The translations under genes and the position numbers were made by a program. A stretch of DNA of 64,000 nt from Zhengitettix transpicula (taxonomy: Eukaryota > Arthropoda > Insecta > Orthoptera > Tetrigidae), in NCBI GenBank assembly GCA_037074705.1, contig CM073595.1:48169639-48233638 (forward strand). The letters are read 5' to 3'. The first letter of the stretch is position 1. Each line of letters opens with the position of its first letter. This document shows, in pieces, positions 59,354 to 64,000 of the stretch. Below the pieces are notes generated by a model, which ran no database searches, was not told the origin of the DNA, and was given only the letters and a program-made list of their open reading frames with translations.

Positions 59354-62300
59354 TTGACTAATAAGCAAGTTAAACTTTATCCTTTTATAAATATACAAAC
59401 AGAATAGATGCTGTAATACCGACAACTGTTATTATTCGTGTTACTTTTCTTGCTATAGTTTTTGGAAATTCTTAATGACCTATGTAGCAATGTGGTTTCC
59501 TTGAAGCCTGTACTGAATAAATTTCTTAGGAACCTTTAGACAATTCCTAAAAGAACTTCTAACGTACGAAATGTTTTTTTAACTGCTGTTGTTTTAGATT
59601 ACGTTACCAATTAATTCTCTCAGTCGGCGGAGGAAAACCGCAAGTTTTTCTCTTTCCACAAAGTGGTGTCTGTTTTTCGGTAGGATCAGCGATCTGTAAA
59701 CGATCGACTTGCTGCTAAGGTTTTTTGCAGCAACCCCATTAAGAAACTAGAGCGTTCCACGCTTTACCCACGGTTAAAATAACATGAACACTCCAATTTA
59801 GACTTTCACTGAAAATAACAAGCGAATGTTTCAGAACATTTAGCCCAGCTCGTACTTGGCTTCTTAACCACACTCAAAAGTATTTTTAGTTTTCTATATA
59901 ACACTAGTTTTACTCTCGGTTTGCGAATTAAGAATGAAGTGCTTACAGTTTTGTCTCGTGTTCGATTAAGGGGGAATACGGATGAAAGAATATGGATTTT
60001 AATTCCCATTCTACCTGATTTACAAACCAAGAGCTTTCAGGCAAACGTGATTTATATTATGTAAAATTAAAATTTGTAATTGCATTTGAGTTCTGTGTGC
60101 GTGCAGTTTGGGACGAGCCACAGGTAGGTGTCACTTCGTCTCTGTACTGTGGTTCTTTGCCGGTTGTAATAATTCGCCTATAAGCCGACATAAGAAAACT
60201 ATCTACATTTTTAAAAAATTCTGATATTTTATATGGAAATCAAAATGAATACTGCATTCGGAGTTGGCTGAACTCTGGAATTTGGGAACTCTTAAGAGAG
60301 TTATGGTCGATAACCATAGAATGGTGCCGGAGTTAGATACCTGATAAAAAAGATAAAAGAAAACTGTATGGGAAGACGTTGATGTTATAAAATAACAATC
60401 GGTTACAATGTAGATATCAAACAGAAGTCAGAGAGAGAAGTAGTTAAACGGAGCCGGTGAGATACGGTCAACGAACACCAGTGTCGATACCGCAGGAACA
60501 TCGACACGTAATGCTGCGTCAGCAGCACGCTTTATCCACACCATATGAAAGTTTACATCAGTTATAAAGTATATACGATTTCGCTATTTTATAGAGTTGT
60601 TTTTTCACTTATAAATTTTTCTATTAGCTACTACTGATTAACATAGCTCAGTTTCAAATCAGGTTTATTTAATTTTCTCAAAAACTGTTCCAATTAAGTA
60701 ACCCACATAAGTACCCAGAGGTGAAAGGTTCTTTTTAAAAATCATACTATTTATATTTCATGTATTTATCACATTAAATCGTTATATTTTTTTTCTAAAT
60801 TTAATTTTGAATTCGTTTAAAATATATTACATTCGTTGTATTCTCAGTTAAGTGCCGTGACAGCGGTACTAACTGGATAAAGTTCTAATTAATCTCGCAG
60901 AAAATGATCTTTCATAAATATGTTCATGGCTTTAAAAATCCATGAAAAATCAGAGACCACGCTATTACATTGCCAAGGTGCTATTTACAGATTTAAACTT
61001 CCGAATGCACACAAAGTCCCACCTAAATCGTCGTTAAAATAAAATAGATCAAACAAACTTAATGAGAAACAAATGATTTCATCAAACAGAATCTTGAGAA
61101 ATAATTTTATGATTCTGTACCTTCGCTTATAAAGTTCCATAATATATTAGCATAAGTGTTTCCCTTCCCAAATTTCGTAATTATTTTCGCATTATATGGT
61201 TTTCATCATTGTAAAAAATATGAGGAACGCTAATGAAGTTATTAACGAAGCCGTCAAGATGGGGATATAAGCTGCACCATCGATTCGTGGTTTTAACAGC
61301 CTGTGGATGGCCCTTTAACGGACCCGAGTGTATTGCGTTACATACTCCTCATTTCATATGGACAGACTAAGATAGCCAACTTGTTCCCTGGGGACAAAGC
61401 CAACACGATGCAACAGAAACGAACATGCGTATTCACGCTGTTGTCCAGTACAATCTACGGAATTAAACGTTCATGCAAATACTTGCATAGGATGGTTTTC
61501 TACTTGAGCATTTAACATTTCTCATGGGATTTAAATATTTTATGTGCTCGAGTTTTCCTCACACTCTGACAGGAAAATAACATTCTCCGAAAAATCCACA
61601 AGTAATTACAATAAACTTGGAAACCAATAAAATATAAAAGGGCAACAGACAGAATTATGTTCCACAATAATTATATAAACAAGAAAGTTTTTCCTATTAA
61701 ATTAGCTATCATCAGAAAAGGAGACTATATTCCGGTTGTTTATTCCCTGTTGATTTATTTTTACGAATCCAAAAATATTAACTTTACCGTCGGAAAAAAA
61801 AATAATTTGCTTCGTGAAATAAAGTTATACAGGGTAGGTAATTATGTAAAATGAATGTCTCATTTCTAACACTGGACTTACTTTTAGTATAATAGTATTG
61901 TCGTATTCTATAGACCCTATCGAAGGTATGATGAGTCATGCTTCATTTGTACAGACATAATAATACGCTATAAGTGTCGATTATACCGTATAAATTAAAT
62001 TACTATATTTGATATGTGCCACAATATTATTTACGGAAGGTTTATTTTAATATAAATCTTACTTCATTAATCGAATAAGATTTCTAAGAAAAGAATGGTT
62101 AAATCCTTCTTAAATTTGATTTTTAACTTCAATTAAATGTTTGATTTGTCCGCGATTACTTATACCATTTCAATGGTCTGTGATTTCCCTTCTTTGTATG
62201 GAGTGCTTTGTGATAGTTGATTACAGTAAGACATATTTCTTCAAGCTAGTTTAAAAATACTAGAACCAAAAGAACAATTCCGAAGTTTTACAGATTCTTA

Positions 62301-64000
62301 CATTTGTCAGTTATTCGAATAGATTAACGTTCAGAAGAATATCAAAAAATATCAGTAAAATAATTATTCTTTAAAGCTTCCCTTCATTTAATTAAATCAG
62401 AGATCAATATTACCTACCTTAAACTTCGTCAAAGAATACTACGGCTGCTGATGCTTTTTCCCGGAGAACTAGAGCTGAAAAACCGTAAAGAAAATATGCG
62501 TGAGAAAATGCTTCGTAATTTGTCCATCCACCAAAGCTAGCCACCAATAAAATATAACCCCAAGCTGAACAATATTTGTAATTGCCTGGTTAAACACCTT
62601 CCATACAAGAAATTACATTTAGACTTTTGAAACTCTAGTGAGAATTTTAAGGATTGGAGGGATTTTTTTATTAATCCGATATCGATTATAGTATTTTCAA
62701 ATTTCTCGACCGATATTCACACCTAAATTTCGCCTTTACATGACGGACCGTAAAGAGACCTGAAAACTTACGTCGGGGCCGCTGATTATTCATCACAACA
62801 AACTACGACGCAAAAAAACTTACTATTCACAAAAAAAAATATTATATAAAAATAAATTAATATGAGCCAGAATTATTCAACATATTTCCGTATTACAGTA
62901 CGTTCACGACGTAAGGAAGTGTTAGATATGGGTTCATGGTAAGCCACTGGGCTTAATTTCCGGGAGAGATTTGGGAAACGCTGCTTACGAGTAAAACATT
63001 GAACACATATTACAAAGATTAGAAATATTGCTCTTATGAGGCAGATATTCTGTCAAACCTCCATGCATTTTCCTCAGTTACGTAGTCGAAGTGCAACTGA
63101 ACTACAGAAACATCTCACAGTATTGTAACTTTGTTTTAATGATTGAAATTGAATAATTTTTTTGGGATAATGCAGAATAAAGTCGACGAAATGAGGTCTT
63201 CGATGCAGAAAAGGAAAATGAAAAAAAGAGTCTATTGTATTCGTATTTTGTTAGGTAGGTATCGGATGACATTTACTAACTGAAAGACGGTGAGATAGAA
63301 AGAGGAATACTTATTATTATATCTGGAAGTTAGCTGAAAGTTTAGTGAAAGGAAAATAAGTATAAAATTAATGTAAACCAAAATACAAGGTTTCAATGGT
63401 CATGTGGATGTGAAAGAGGGAGAGAGTTATTATTGTGATCATTAAGTTTGAAGCTGTAAACTAAAATCATCGCCGACACACACTAGGGATACAAAAGCTG
63501 ACGATATCGACCGCCGTCGGAATCCTTTAGAAATAATATCCCCAGGAGCACAAATTGGTAACTTGCAGTACATAAATTTTCTGTTTTTATATTTATCTGG
63601 TTGTTCCAAAATTGTTGATATAATTGTATCAAAACTGTTATGATTCAGTAACCCAAACAAGTACCCAGAGATGTACGTTCACGTTATTTTTTCTATGTTT
63701 GTGGTCGAAAAAAGTATGTCAGCTAAATAAATAGCTATTTAAACGCCTAAAAAGTTTTCCAATTTCAGTTTTAAATAAATATTCAGTTTAACAATATAAA
63801 AGCCATTAATTATTATTAGTGTGTACAGCATTAGTGTGTACATAATTGTGAAAAAAATTTTAGTGAAACAATATTTTTACTAAATACCAAAATAATAATT
63901 TAAGGGAGACAAACTATTTGCTTCCTTTTCAAATAGTTACTAACCTTAAAAATTCTGTGCGTCAAATGCGGAATAACATTTCTCTTTAAATAACTTCTAA
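59354..64000. other. AT-rich DNA with a few short repeats
   Basis: Copy 2 of the 170-250 repeat lies at 60050-60112. A short motif (agtaaccca-a-aagtacccagag) occurs at 60698-60720 and 63648-63670. 60481-60507 has an 8-bp inverted repeat (GTGTCGAT/ATCGACAC). 61250-61500 is balanced with an octamer ATGCAAAT at 61473. No gene seen. Confidence 0.45.
60050..60112 (+). repeat. Dispersed repeat, copy 2
   Basis: Same orientation as 170-250, sharing taaaat-aaaatttg and gcatttgagttc-gtg. Confidence 0.55.

Overview
The window reads as AT-rich, non-coding DNA from a large insect genome. No complete conventional gene is visible. What can be named is mostly decayed mobile elements: Penelope-like retroelements (PLEs), one jockey-clade LINE tail, tRNA-derived SINEs, and elements that begin with a 'tgcccggcgttgcccg' tag and end in a CATA tetranucleotide tail. 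These sit among long AT-rich stretches with simple repeats. The repeat mix would suit a polyneopteran such as a cockroach or termite, but that is inference; no marker gene fixes the species. The ordinary reading is an intergenic desert or very long introns.

Layout. 1-9.4 kb is mostly unique AT-rich DNA, with a possible conserved non-coding block at 1.02-1.24 kb and a hammerhead-like motif at 5.80 kb. 9.41-13.17 kb is a composite repeat: a tagged element carrying a PLE-associated palindrome with two divergent promoter-like arms (10.06-10.43 kb), a PLE tail (11.04-11.41 kb) and a degenerate tandem array with a period near 285 bp (11.44-13.08 kb). 17.36-18.11 kb holds a second tagged element. 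22.85-23.93 kb is the best PLE (reverse transcriptase end, GIY-YIG endonuclease, hammerhead-like tail). 26-33 kb carries three SINEs, a duplicated ~130-bp repeat and another GIY-YIG remnant. 38.2-38.9 kb is a further PLE endonuclease. 42.58-42.84 kb is a fragment of a bacterial recF gene. 45.08-45.30 kb is a GC-rich, exon-like block on the minus strand that ends in a hydrophobic C-terminus. 47.69-47.83 kb is a CpG-rich block with an NRF-1/Ewg-type palindrome. 54.6-55.7 kb pairs a jockey RT tail with a minus-strand PLE. 58.07-59.35 kb has two PLE tails, one folded back on itself, and an inverted copy of the 17.36-kb element.

Two signals stand out. First, the motif CUGANGA-stem II-GAAAC, the hammerhead ribozyme core, recurs at about ten loci, nearly all at PLE 3' ends, with different stem II sequences that still pair. 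Second, there is a short RecF Walker-A fragment of bacterial origin and a small GC3-rich ORF at 45.1 kb that could encode a 31-residue transmembrane micropeptide or the last exon of a membrane-anchored protein. The host elements do not form an operon or pathway; the relations are those of nested transposons.
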